From assembly GCA_946894095.1 (NCBI GenBank), contig OX335656.1:2743001-2807000 (forward strand): 64,000 nt of DNA, in the 5' to 3' direction. Below the pieces are notes generated by a model. It ran no database searches and was not told the DNA's origin. It was given only the letters and a program-made list of their open reading frames with translations. Below, one piece after another: positions 20,419-30,759 of the stretch (positions are counted from its first letter, which is position 1; each line of letters opens with the position of its first letter). This DNA comes from Incurvaria masculella. Its lineage: Eukaryota > Arthropoda > Insecta > Lepidoptera > Incurvariidae. A program made the translations under genes and the position numbers.

Positions 20419-20473
20419 TTTTTTTTATGCAACCTGACTTGGATGGCTATACCACATTACAGAAGGAATTAGG
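20419..20473 (-). mobile_element. SINE 3' end fragment
   Basis: T-run, then ATGCAACCTGACTTGGATGG and a jump to GAAGGAATTAGG, so it is internally deleted. Another SINE follows directly. Confidence 0.6.
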
Positions 20474-20790
20474 TTTTTTTTTTTTTTATGTGACCTGACA
20501 TGGATGGCTAATACCACACAACTACCGTTATGATATTAGCCCAATACACCTCATTCCCGAAGGAATTTTGGTGCCATGCCAGGACCTTCCCTTTATGAGC
20601 ACGGCTACATTGAACTGGATGGAAAACACGGACAATTTTTCATTGCCGCTTCGACCATCTTTTCATCCAATGCGATGGTACCAACACGGGCGGGTTTAAC
20701 CCTAACACCTAGCAGGGGAAGGGGCCTACAGTTTTACACGGATTCCGAACCATGGTGCAGCTCGTATTCTTAACGACATTCCGTATGTGC
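20474..20790 (-). mobile_element. SINE, head partly lost
   Basis: Long T run (tail on the minus strand), CCTGACATGGATGGCTAATA, GAGCACGGCTACATTGAACT, ending near the TTCCGAACCATGG segment. The tRNA-type head is not present. Confidence 0.8.
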
Positions 20791-20826
20791 AATGAAAGGT
20801 GGACCGACGAACGGGACGAAATTGTA

Positions 20827-20866
20827 GGGGTTCCGTTTCGGTCACTCAGCTACGGAACTCTAAAAA
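20827..20866 (+). mobile_element. 3' terminal hairpin of an otherwise missing repeat 'A'
   Basis: GGGGTTCCGTTTCGGTCACT ... GGAACTCTAAAAA is the terminal hairpin of the family and directly abuts the next full copy head to tail. Confidence 0.5.
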
Positions 20867-21154
20867 ACCGGCCAAGTGCGAGTCGGACTCGCCGACGAAG
20901 TGTTCCGTACCATCAAACAAGATAAACACAAAAAAAAACAGGATCTTTCTATGGGGCCCCCCTTTATTTATATATTTTTAAATTTTACCTATTTGTTGTT
21001 AGAGCGGCAAAATAAATACACACTCTGAGAAAATTTCAGCTGCCTACCTATTACGGTTCATTTGATGTAGCCCTGTGACGGACGGACGAACGAACGGACA
21101 GCGGAGGCATAGTAATAGGGTTCCGTTTTCATCCTTTGCGTACGGAACCCTAAA
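20867..21154 (+). mobile_element. Repeat 'A', full copy
   Basis: GGCCAAGTGCGAGTCGGACT at the left; GGACGGACGAACGAACGGAC inside; TACGGAACCCTAAAAA at the right. Confidence 0.85.
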
Positions 21155-21174
21155 AATGACGACTCAAATGTTGT

Positions 21175-21470
21175 TTATGCAGTCTCCGCGAGCCGCGTGC
21201 AATGCCAGCGAGCCACAGGACGACTCGCATGGCCGCCCGCGCCCCGCGCCCCCGCCGCTCGCCCCCCCCCCCCCCCCCCCCCCGCCCGCGAGCCCTATCG
21301 ATCTGTCCCTCCGGCTATCTGCTTACTCTCAACTTCGTTATTTGCCGAAAGAAAGGGAAAGTTTTTATGTTCACTTTGCTTCCCGCCCCCCCCCTCCCCC
21401 CTCCCTCCTCCCTCCTCCCCCCCCCCCGGTCCGTGCCGCACCGGGCCGAGCTGCAACTTTGTTTCCCACG
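21175..21470. other. Very GC-rich, poly-C and C/T-rich tract
   Basis: A run of about 21 C (21260-21281) and a C/T-rich tract (21380-21430). Proline-rich open frames appear in every frame and are products of composition. It could be a CpG island, or low-complexity expansion. Confidence 0.5.
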
Positions 21471-21683
21471 AAAATAGCCACTATTCAATTCGGTCCATCC
21501 ACTGGCGTAAGGGCACTGGGTGCGAAATGGAAAGGTTAGGCGTGGCGGATGTTGTGTTTCAGCCATGAAAGTTCAAAATAAAATTAAAACAGCGGAGTTA
21601 CCATGGTACTCGCCGGGAGTACAGGCAAGTGAGTGATTGAATCTGACGTTCAGTTGCATTTCGTACCACGTTAACTGGTAAAT
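21471..21683. other. Unassigned
   Basis: No feature seen. Confidence 0.3.
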
Positions 21684-22234
21684 TTAAGGTGGCCCAACCC
21701 GGCGGGCCGAACTCATTCGCGGACACGATACAAAACCGTGCTGTTGCGCTCTGGGACCTTCTCTGTTTCAAAGAAAAAGACAGGCTCCGTGATGAGGAAG
21801 ATGCAACATGTCCACAAAAAAAGACAATGTGCATAGTGTATGATTTGATAAGATTTCCGAAAATTTTAATTACAAAACGACTTATAGCTAAAAGTAAACC
21901 ACGACCGCTGTAGTCAAAAATTTAACAAAAACCAAACAGATTATTAATCTTGATTAAATAAGCTATGTCTGATGACTAATTTTTTTAGGATGTTCTTACT
22001 TTATCATTGCGTAATCCACCTCCAAAGTTATTGTATAAAACGGGCGAAACATTCGAACTTTCGGACCTTATAATTTGGAAACCAAACACAATTTTACAAA
22101 GTCAATGGTCATCAGACATCTAGTTCGATCAAATAAAGCTATTTTGAGCAAAATTTTGGATCTCTGACAAGAATTAAGGGCGTGATCTTCTTTCCCCTTT
22201 TGTATGGGCAGATGAGCGGGATGGGCCACCTTAA
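21684..22234 (+). mobile_element. piggyBac-like MITE 'D', full copy (551 bp)
   Basis: TTAA at 21684-21687 and 22231-22234, termini as in 6365-6914, and high identity to that copy throughout (about 95 percent by eye). Confidence 0.88.
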
Positions 22235-22239
22235 GTCAC

Positions 22240-22330
22240 TTATTCGCAATAACGAAGCGAAACGCAACTAAACGTCAGATTTATTCACTCACTTCTGCGT
22301 TCACTCGGCGAGTAAATTGACCATGGCAAC
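22240..22330 (+). repeat. Short repeat shared with 54135-54215
   Basis: CGAAACGCAACTAAACGTCA / TTCACTCGGCGAGT here and CGAAACGCAAGTAAACATTA / TTCACCCGGTGAAT there. Confidence 0.4.
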
Positions 22331-22449
22331 CCCCCACGACTCTTTTGGGGATTTCAGGCTTGAACTGAGTACAGAATAAGACTTCAAAATTCATTGCAAT
22401 TACCCCATGGCTTCCAAGTAAAATGCTCATTCATTATGTAACACTGATC

Positions 22450-22870
22450 TCCTATTTTTTGAGCGTCTGGTACCTCAAGGGCGTGGGGACTTCCCTTGAA
22501 TGCGGAATGATTTAAATTCCCGCCTGGCTGAGAGTTGAGAGCATTTCATCAAGAATGCGAGATGTTCCATGATTCTGAAGAAAACCGGTAGGTTAAAACG
22601 ATACTTTAACTAGTAAAACTACCCTGCAGGGTTGTAGGATTAGGCTCGCCCGGGTTGGTACCATCGTATGAGATAAAAAGATGATCGAAGCGACAGTAAG
22701 AAATGGTCCGAATTTTCCATCCAGTTCAATGTAACCGCTCTTATAAAGGGAGGATCCGGGCATGGCACCTAATTATTTCGGGAATGTGGCTGAGTTGGGC
22801 TTTTATCATGACGGTAAGTGTGGTATCAGCCATCCATGTTTATTTTCCCACAGAGGAAAATAAAAAAAAC
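22450..22870 (+). mobile_element. SINE with degenerate tRNA-type head
   Basis: GGGCGTGGGGACTTCCC (head), GATTTAAATTCCCGCC (decayed B box), then body GCCCGGGTTGGTACCATCG and GCATGGCACCTAATT. An insert or divergence separates head and body (about 22560-22620). Confidence 0.6.
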
Positions 22871-23220
22871 TAGTTTAATTAGTGTGGGACGAAAACAAGG
22901 TACTGATGGAATTTCTTCACTGAAGTTTTTGGACTGCCTAACTTTATACGGACGACAGGCAAGCATGAGCTGACGATATCGTCGCCATTATATTATTGTC
23001 ACGCTTGCATCTTCCTTAGCGGCTGACGTATGGGGTTCACGCATTGCAGACAGTTTTAAATTGTGTTTCCAATTGAAGTTACTGTGCTTTTTGATCTCGA
23101 TTCCTTCTGGGACTACATAATAGTTCGTTTTTCAGCGAATTTACCAACCTGATACAAACGTATTCACAGTATTTGACCCTGATTCGCAGTTTTCACACAA
23201 TTATTTTCATTGCTCTTGAT
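22871..23220. other. Unassigned
   Basis: Nothing recognised. Confidence 0.3.
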
Positions 23221-23224
23221 TCGT

Positions 23225-23497
23225 CGGCGGTCACTCACGGTGGTTCTAAAACAGATATCCATATTAATCCATCCATCAACGCGAAAGTAACTCTGTCTGT
23301 CTGTTGCGTTTTCACGCGACAGACAGACAGCGCAACCGCTGAACCAATTTCCATGAATTTCGGTATAGACAGAGTCTGGAGAGTGAAATAGGGGATGAAA
23401 ATTTGTATGGGGAATTCATATAATATCCAGGAAATAATTCAGTCCGACATCACTTCAAAACGACATTCACCCGAGCGGAGCCGGGTACCTCAGCTAA
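23225..23497 (+). mobile_element. Helitron 3' part
   Basis: AATCCATCCATCAACG, then a CTGTCTGTCTGTTGCG / CGCGACAGACAGACAG hairpin, and the terminus CACCCGAGCGGAGCCGGGTA ... CTAA (23494-23497) followed by T. 5' end missing. Confidence 0.65.
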
Positions 23498-24137
23498 TTC
23501 TTAATAAATAACACGATAGAATCTTTTTTATTACATAGGTAACTTAAAATTAAGCAGTAAACTTTAAAAAAAACTTCGCTGAAATGAAATCTAAAATTAA
23601 AAAGGAGAGGTCCATTCGCTTTTTTAATTTAAAATAATTATGTTTATTCTCTCTATTCACATCCAGAACGATTTACAAAACACTATAATAAAACGTAGCT
23701 TATGAAAACCTTTTCCAAATCGATACGATATAACAAACATACATTTTTTAAATCTATTTCCCACACCGATGATCTCGTCATAAAACCCACTTCTATCCAA
23801 TATTTCACGTCAGCATAAAGAATGCATCAAGTTCGCACTGTCGGCGATTCGCAGGGCGCGTCTGAAGGCGCATTGCAGTAGTCGTAAGGTCTAGAGTCCT
23901 ACGATTTCCCACCCGCAGTAGCGAACTGTGCCTTCGTCCCGGGCGGTGGAGGTGGCGCGGCGGCAGCCTCGACGATGCTAATATTTTGCAACGTTATTAG
24001 ATATTCAGCCACCGAGTGTTGGCTCACGGCTGTGTTGTTAATACGTCTACCCTATGACACCGAGTTCCGTTCACGAGTTATTAAGAATTGAGAAATTAGG
24101 TCTTTATAGGTTCGGCCCGTTGAGTTTGGCTTGTTCT
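23498..24137. other. Unassigned; GC-rich patch at 23860-23990
   Basis: AT-rich first half. The patch with GGGCGGTGGAGGTGGCGCGG is unexplained. No recognised coding. Confidence 0.3.
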
Positions 24138-24297
24138 AAAATAAATACATACTCTGTGAAAACTTCAGCTGCCTAGCTATATCGGTTCATGAGATACAGC
24201 CCTGTAACAGACGGACGGACGGATGAACGGACGGACGGACAGCGGAGGCTTAGTAATAGGGTCCCGTTGGTATATTTTGGTAACGGAACCCTAAAAA
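24138..24297 (+). mobile_element. Repeat 'A', 3' half
   Basis: AATAAATACATACTCTGTGA ... GGACGG run ... GTAACGGAACCCTAAAAA. The 5' half is absent. Confidence 0.75.
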
Positions 24298-24488
24298 TCA
24301 GGGAAGTAGCACCCGTAAACGAAGCGCATGTATAAAGAGACATACAAACAGTACATATGTACTCAACGCACTGAAACAACAAAGAAAACTCGGGGCTAAT
24401 CCTAGAATGCCATTGAAACCAATCAACATTCAAAAGAAGTTGCAAAAATCAATCATAAAACTCTACGAGGGTAAAAGGAGGTTCCTTA

Positions 24489-24960
24489 GGTAATGAAGCT
24501 GCAGATGAGGTGGCAAAGAGAGGATCCAACGCAGCACCGATAGGTCCGGAACCGATCGTGCCTGTAGGGGTACTCAATAACTGGCTACAGGAAATTACCA
24601 AGATACTTTCAAAATACCGAGGTGGAAACGCCTGGTAGACTGCAGGTAGGCTAGATAGGCAACCCCTCCCTCTGTAAGCGCCTCACGCATAAACTGCTGC
24701 ATCTGAAAAGGACTGACCAATGCACCATGGTGGGAATAATAACGGGACACTGCCCACTGTATCTGCCTCTATAATTGGGGGGTAACTGTTACTCTATTTC
24801 GTGGCTGTATGTAGACAACGGAAACAACTTGGCCTACCAACGAACACAGACCCTGGGAGTACCGAGATCCTTCTCAAAAGCCTGTGAGAATGTATAAAAC
24901 CTGTTGGATCTCTGCGGTGAGCTGAGATGGCTCATATAGTAAACCCTGTATACGCACAAT
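24489..24960 (+). pseudogene. Non-LTR retrotransposon RNase H domain and C-terminus, degraded
   Basis: Begins GNEAADEVAKRG (24489 on), the final conserved motif of the RNase H domain found in some LINE ORF2 proteins, followed by GPEPIVPVG. After a frameshift it reads LKRTDQCTMVGIITGHCPLY (about 24700-24760), the conserved TGHCPL block of the post-RNase H region. Several stops and frame changes make it inactive. The polymerase part is missing upstream. An inverted MITE pair starts 16 bp downstream. Confidence 0.8.
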
Positions 24961-24975
24961 AGCCTCTCAAGAAGG

Positions 24976-25454
24976 TTAAGGCCCTGGTACTAGCCAAATC
25001 GCAAAGTTAGACGAGGCACCCCAAGTTAACTAACTAATTCTGACGATTATAAGTGCCATTCTTACAATATATGATTCCTTGTCTAGGAATCAACCTATTT
25101 TCGTTAATGTATGTTTCCTTTTTCTATACAAAATACATTGCTGAAACGGTGTCCATTTCCGAACTTTTTTGACTAAATGTAGAAATCTAAAAGCAAATGG
25201 AATTTTTTGTTTATGCATATATGCTGTTTTTGCTTATATCTAGAAATCGAATTAATTTCAGATTTCTAACGAGAAAAATCAACTTTTTTATTTTTATTAT
25301 TATTTAAATAAATGATGGAATCAAAAAATATCAACAATCCATTATCAGTCTGGAGTTCTATTTGGATTTGCTGAAGCGTTTCACTACATATTATTACATT
25401 TGTTAAAAAGTGCATTTGTATGGCGCGAGTAGTTGGCTAGTCCTAGCGCCTTAA
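24976..25454 (+). mobile_element. TTAA MITE 'F', left copy (479 bp)
   Basis: TTAAGGCCCTGGTACTAGCC at the left end; GGCTAGTCCTAGCGCCTTAA at the right end. These are the element's own inverted termini, with TTAA at both edges. It is nearly identical to 25825-26304 in inverse orientation. Confidence 0.88.
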
Positions 25455-25824
25455 GCGGGGGAAACGTTTGCCCTACTAACTGAACGTTAATTTCTTCATC
25501 TCCTATCGGTATCATCTAATGATTACGAGAGAGATTCTAGAGAAGGCTTAGCGCGGAAAACTGACCGTTCGTTACTTCCATCTCCTATCGCTTCGGAGAA
25601 GCGGTAATCAGCTAATGATTACGAGAGTTCCCATCTTCAGCCAGCGCCCCCCAAGTGGCAAGTTGCAGCGGCACGCGACGCGACCCGCTCCCGGCAAATA
25701 TTGACACGCCCGGTCGGCGTTTTGTTACGACTACCCGCCCGAGCGGACGCCGCGCCGGAACTAATGTCGGCCTTCGCCCCAGCGCTGACGCCGCGCCACG
25801 CTCCGCATACTTTCGCGCTCCACT
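25455..25824. other. GC-rich spacer between inverted MITEs
   Basis: 370 bp, CpG-rich in its right half (25620-25820), unlike the AT-rich MITEs. It has an imperfect direct repeat: ATCTCCTATCGGTATCATCT...AATGATTACGAGAG (about 25497-25528) and ATCTCCTATCGC...CTAATGATTACGAGAG (about 25580-25627). No protein recognised. Confidence 0.55.
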
Positions 25825-26304
25825 TTAAGGCGCTAGGACTAGCCAACTACTCGCGCCATACAAATACACCTTTTAACAAATGTAATAATATGTAGTGAAA
25901 CGCTGCAGCAAATCCAAATAAAACACCAGACTGATAATGGATTGTTAATATTGTTTGATTCCATCATTTATTTAAATAATAATAAATAATAAAAAAGTTG
26001 ATTTTTCTCATTAGCAATCTGAAAGTAATTCGATTTCTAGATATAAGCAAAAACAGCATATATGCATAAACAAAAAAATCCATTTGGTTTTAGATTTCTA
26101 CATTTAGTCAAAAAAGTTCGGAAATGGACACAGTTTCCGCAATAAATTTTGTATAGAAAAAGGAAACATACATTAACGAAAATAGGTTGATCCCTAGACA
26201 AGGAATCATATATTGTAAGAATGACACTTCTAATCGTCAGACTTAGTTAGTTAACTTGGGGTGCCTCGTCTAACTTTGCGATTTGGCTAGTACCAGGGCC
26301 TTAA
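25825..26304 (-). mobile_element. TTAA MITE 'F', right copy (480 bp)
   Basis: Inverted partner of 24976-25454, with TTAA at 25825-25828 and 26301-26304. Only scattered substitutions separate the two. Confidence 0.88.
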
Positions 26305-26639
26305 GGGGAATAAATACCTAAATATTAACGTTTTTCTGAAGTCAATTACAGTATAGCCTTTGGTTGCTAAACATTGAAAAAATACCGAGCTTATAGAACG
26401 TACGTTTGCGAAGGTACACATCCCCATTTTGTCCAAAACACTTGTATAATCATCGAAATAAAAAATATTTCTAAAAGGACCTTTTTTACTGTTCAAAGTA
26501 ATGTTTTCTGTTATCTTTCTATTTAGAAAAATGAAATTAAAAAAAATCTTTACCTTTCAGCCATATCAAGGTTCATATCCCCCTTGCTGTTAAAAAATCT
26601 TCTATGTACAGGAATTTCACAAAATCAGACTAGTCGTTC
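26305..26639. other. Unassigned
   Basis: AT-rich. Confidence 0.3.
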
Positions 26640-26850
26640 GGGAAACGAGTGTTCTTGCTGGTTTTTGGAGCGCGGACGGAGCGCGCGAAACGTGCGTACC
26701 CTCCCGCTGACATAATGTCGCTGGCAAAATTGAGCCGCGCGTATTCTTGACTTTACGCTATGGTATATAGGCGCCTTAACGGCCATCGGCTCAGGGAGTC
26801 GTTGGGACCGCGCGCGGAGTGGTCCAACCCTTTGCGACATTAAAAAGTTG
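26640..26850. promoter_or_regulatory. GC-rich block with TATA-like word (weak)
   Basis: GGAGCGCGGACGGAGCGCGC, then GGTATATAGGCGCC (about 26761) and CTCAGGGAGTCG about 25-30 bp later. The arrangement resembles a core promoter. No supporting exon. Confidence 0.2.
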
Positions 26851-27419
26851 CAGTGGAAAGCATATTCGAATCATAACGCTGCCCGCAATCTATGGGCATT
26901 TATTCCCTCGTTCCCGGGCCAGATGGGTTGTGTACATTTCGTAGAAAGCCGCTAACCGTTGGAATCAGCACTACTGCTTTGATATTTAAAACAGAGGAAC
27001 ACATTAATTTATCCCTCCAGGATCAGGTTCAGTCCCACGGAGTGGCGTTTATTCAACATATATATTTTTTAATATTATAGACATACATTACACTGTACAC
27101 GCGAAACCTTACGGTCTGTCTGCGCGTGACACAAATTATGAATATTGAAACATGAGCAGTTGTACACAGTAACTTTAACTAATTTAGAAGGAAAAGGAAA
27201 ATACACAAAAACAGTAAACAATAAGAAATAATTGAGAAAATGTACAATAAAAAAAACAAACTCTAATTATTATAGGTGGATAGAGAAAAAAAAAACAACA
27301 TAAATTTGAAAATCAAAAAACAAACTCTAATTGTTATAGGTAGATAAGAGAAAAACAAAAAAACATAACATAAAATAGAAAATCCTAAACTGTCAATCAA
27401 ACATTCTTTAACCATTAAT
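26851..27419. other. Unassigned, AT-rich
   Basis: Contains a direct repeat: AAACAAACTCTAATTATTAT (about 27253) and AAACAAACTCTAATTGTTAT (about 27317), each followed by AGGTxGATA. Confidence 0.35.
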
Positions 27420-27520
27420 GCTTTACATGAGGCAGGTCTGAGTTCAACACCAGCCCCGTTCAAGCACCACGTTCTTTGACTCTCTGAATTGGATAAGGGC
27501 TTATCGTCACGAATACGATC
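27420..27520 (+). mobile_element. SINE, 5' part (interrupted)
   Basis: tRNA-type head remnant GTCTGAGTTCAACACCAGCC (B-box zone), then CAAGCACCACGTTCTTTGAC and GTCACGAATACGA. It resumes after the MITE at about 27881. Confidence 0.7.
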
Positions 27521-27880
27521 TGAGCCGGTAGTCTAAGTTGTCACCTAAATTGGCGTTACGGCAAACCGATCGACTGGCGTTTTCAAGTGTATGGAGAAAT
27601 TGAAGAGCGCGCGCAGCGGGCGTTAAGCGAACTAACATTTGCGAGTCCGAGCTTAATTTGACAGCTTACTCAACGTTGCCGTAAATACGTCGACGTTGCC
27701 GTTTACGTCCACTCCGCGTTTTCATACAAATCGGAAGTCCGCGTTTGACTTTGACAGCTTGAAGAAGTAAAACCACAGAATATCTAGTAAAAACTTGTAT
27801 GGAGTTTGGAGAAAACGCCAGTCGATCGGTTTGCCGTAAACGCGAATTTCGGTGAGAACTCAGACTGCCCACTCTGTTCC
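27521..27880. mobile_element. TIR MITE 'I', copy 3, inserted in a SINE
   Basis: GTTGTCACCTAAATTGGCGT at the left; complementary zone GGTGAGAACTCAGACTG at the right; interior as 10876-11235. SINE sequence continues on both sides. Confidence 0.8.
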
Positions 27881-28110
27881 ATGGTTCGAAATCCATGTAT
27901 AACTGTAGGTTCGCATCTCCTTCTAGGTGGTACGGTTAAGCCCTCCCGGAACATTGTCGTTGTTTTCTATCCGGTTCAATATTGCCGAACTCATGTAAAG
28001 GGATGGTCGTGGAATAGCACCTAATTCCTTCGGGAATGTGTTGTATTGGGTTAATATCATAACGGTAGTTGTGTGGTATTAGCCATCCCTGTCGGGTTGC
28101 ATCAAAAAAA
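27881..28110 (+). mobile_element. SINE, 3' part (interrupted copy continues)
   Basis: TGTTCCATGGTTCGAAATCC, AACTGTAGG, GGGATGGTCGTGGAATAGCA, AGCCATCCCTGTCGGGTTGC then an A run. Confidence 0.8.
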
Positions 28111-28215
28111 GGAAAAGATCGTGAGATGGCAGGTAATCCCTTCGGGAATACGGTGTGTTGGACTAATATGGCAGCAGGTGTGGTGTAGCCATGCCTGGTT
28201 CCCCGTGCCAGAAAT
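28111..28215 (+). mobile_element. Second SINE 3' fragment in tandem
   Basis: GATGGCAGGTAATCCCTTCG ... GTGTGGTGTAGCCATGCCTG. Only the 3' third is present. Confidence 0.6.
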
Positions 28216-28499
28216 ATACTAAGTATAGGCCATTTCACCATGTAAAAGCTAAGTGGTGTGGCCCAAGCGCCTCTAAAATCTGCCCCCAGGCAGCGGGGGG
28301 CATATCCGTATATCAGCGCTAATCCAAATCTGCCAGTTCCATAAACAAACGTGTCCTATGGCCTATCGTATGATCTACCGTTCTGCTATCAATATTCCAG
28401 GAATATAAGTAGACGTTATGTTACGTTATGCTGATTACATGATAGGTTATTTGAATTATTGATTTATTCCGTTCCTACACTGTTGCGGCAGCTGGATGG

Positions 28500-28556
28500 C
28501 TCAATCAGTGCACTCATAGGTCCGCCATATCTGCACCTATGAGTGCACTGATTGAG
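28500..28556. repeat. Perfect 22-bp-arm hairpin
   Basis: Arms CTCAATCAGTGCACTCATAG(GT) at 28500-28521 and their complement at 28535-28556, with a 13-base loop. No U tract follows, so it does not look like a terminator. Confidence 0.85.
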
Positions 28557-28684
28557 ACATCAACCAAATGGCTGTCGTCACCAAAGTCGATTTTGTTTTC
28601 GAACACTAGAGTCATCCCGGATTTCATTAGATTTCCTGCCTCTTATGTAAGGTCCTGGTGTACGCCTTATTCCGCGCTGAACAT

Positions 28685-28870
28685 ATTTTTTATGCGACTG
28701 GACATTGATGGCTAACCAGACCCACATTCTTGATATTAGCCCAACAAACGGTATTCCCGAAGGAATCTGGCGCTTGCCTAGGACCTTCCCTTTCATTGCC
28801 GCTTCGACCGCCTTTTCATCCAATGCGATGCTACCAACCTGGCATTTTGCACGGATTCAAATCTTGGTCA
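28685..28870 (-). mobile_element. SINE fragment, internally deleted
   Basis: TTTTTTATGCGACTGGACAT, ATTAGCCCAACA, GAAGGAATCTGGCGC, CTTCGACCGCC. The segment from GGACCTTCCCTTT jumps to CATTGCCGC, so the middle is deleted. Confidence 0.7.
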
Positions 28871-28884
28871 CAGTGTAGAGCCGC

Positions 28885-29000
28885 CATCGATGTATCCATG
28901 TGTGGGGGCGGCCGACGTGAAACCGAATCCGCGGCGCCCGGGGGGCGACTCATTTTAATTTGTTTATTCGGCTCGTGTGCGCGCTAGTGGGGGGAGAAAC
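28885..29000. other. CpG-rich patch
   Basis: GGGGGCGGCCGACGTG and GCGGCGCCCGGGGGGCGACT. Function unknown. Confidence 0.25.
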
Positions 29001-29199
29001 TTATTATATTGGAGCAGATAAAAGAAATTGAAATTTCCACATGAGGAATTTGATGTCCTTGGATAACTTAATAACGTAGACATGTATAGTGTTGCCTCGA
29101 ATGGGGTTACTATGATAACGTATCATTGTTTGGCGCGTTGGGGTGCGCCCTCAAATATTGTAATGTTTTAGCCTCAAGTTTCTGTATTTATATGATTTG

Positions 29200-29995
29200 T
29201 CGTTATTAAGGAATGTGATATGTATGTATAATTGACCGTGAAGCAAGGACACATTAATTGAAGAAAGAGCCAGGTAAAAAGAATTACTTTACGAACACAC
29301 TGCAAGGCTGGACCCGAAAGTAGTTCTTTTTACTGGGCTCTTTTTTTATTATTTATTTTTAATTTATTTATTTAAGGAAAAGACACCGAAACAAGTATAC
29401 AAATACTTACAATGCAAACAATACTTAAAAAAACTTAACTTATTTCCACTACGCTTTCCACGGAAACATACAGATCTAAAAAGCAAGGTACGTGAAGAAA
29501 GATAAAATTAAAAACAAAAAGCTAACCAAAGAAAAAAAAACTCTGAAATGGAACAATAGTGAATTCGTAATATTGGGCACATATTACAATTTCAGAAATC
29601 GGTGTGAAATTACTGTTATTTATTTTTATTTGTATTTAGGCTTTAATAATGTTTTACATACTAAGTACAGGTTATTAGCAACAATATAACAACAAAATAG
29701 CGTGTAAGATTTTCACTGTAAACCATTCAGCAGACTCAAACCATTTTTTTTTTAAGTAATAGAAGAACAGGAAAACATGTCTATGTTGGAAATTTTTTAA
29801 TTGTAAATATGACAAATACTGTGATTAGGTGCACGAAATCCCGAATTCGTTGCAGCTCTTTTGACATGTGACATGACATGTCTTTCTTCAATTAATGTGT
29901 CCTTGCTTCACGGTCGATTATACATACATACATATCACTTTCCTTGGAATAAGCGACGTACCTGCTTAGTACGAAAAAGTATATTTACTTGTCGT
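29200..29995. mobile_element. Fold-back element 'C' with inverted ends
   Basis: Left end AAGGAATGTGATATGTATGT...GACCGTGAAGCAAGGACACA; right end is the inverse (TGTGTCCTTGCTTCACGGTC ... CCTTGGAATAAGCGACG). Arms are about 65-80 bp. The AT-rich interior (29340-29880) has only short frames. Element class not known. Confidence 0.65.
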
Positions 29996-30234
29996 TTTTA
30001 CGTTTAATTCTATGTGCGATACGGTCCTGGGAATGTTTTTAGTAATCTCCTCGGACTATTTATTTTGCACTTAACTTTCCTGTAAGTATTGCAAAATTTA
30101 CTAGTACTCGTAGTTCGCCCCGAACTGTAAAGATAGCACGATTTAGTTGCGCCATCTGGTTTTTTGACCCCTCTTACAACGCCATATATCGGCATTCTTT
30201 GTACCGATTCGGCTCATATTCGAACTTTAAAAAA
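29996..30234. other. Unassigned
   Basis: A 61-codon minus-strand frame lies here without recognisable motif. Confidence 0.25.
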
Positions 30235-30295
30235 AAGATTCCGACGAATTGAGAACCTCCTCCTTTTTTTTTTAAGTCGGTTAAAAATAACTTTA
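30235..30295 (-). repeat. Terminus of the AACCGACTT repeat
   Basis: CGACGAATTGAGAACCTCCT then a T run and AAGTCGGTTAAAA, the reverse of 7277 onward. Confidence 0.6.
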
Positions 30296-30759
30296 TCTCA
30301 TGTTCTCGCCGAACGAATTTTACGATGTCCCGATTAACCAATCCTGCTTACCGATTTACTTCATTTCCCTATAAATATCCTTTTGAAGGACAGAAATACA
30401 ACAACCATAATTATAACTGCTTCATGTAACTGGGTGGACCCAGTGAATCTATTATCACAATTTTAATGGGCACTTCCTAATATACCCATTACATAAGAAG
30501 ATAATTTACAGTTTCTATCGAAACGCTATAAAATCATCATCCTTATAAATCTTGTGCACATACTGTCACCCAATTACAAATGGGAAGAAAGGTTGAAGTT
30601 TGAAACCCTACAATGTGATATGTAAAGCAAATAAGTACCCATTCAGAAAATTTCCCCCCAAGAAATTTAATCGCTGTTATTATCATTTTCACTTCACGTA
30701 CAAGACCACACGTAACAGTACGAGTACATTAATTTGAGTTTCAGCGACATGTACATTTG
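30296..30759. other. Unassigned
   Basis: No feature. Confidence 0.3.

Noticed and set aside
21075..21568. Proline-rich open frames up to 154 codons in three frames
   Set aside because: They arise from a poly-C and C/T-rich tract open in every frame, and run out of a repeat A copy. No domain is visible.
28500..28556. Rho-independent terminator
   Set aside because: No T tract after the stem and the window is eukaryotic.
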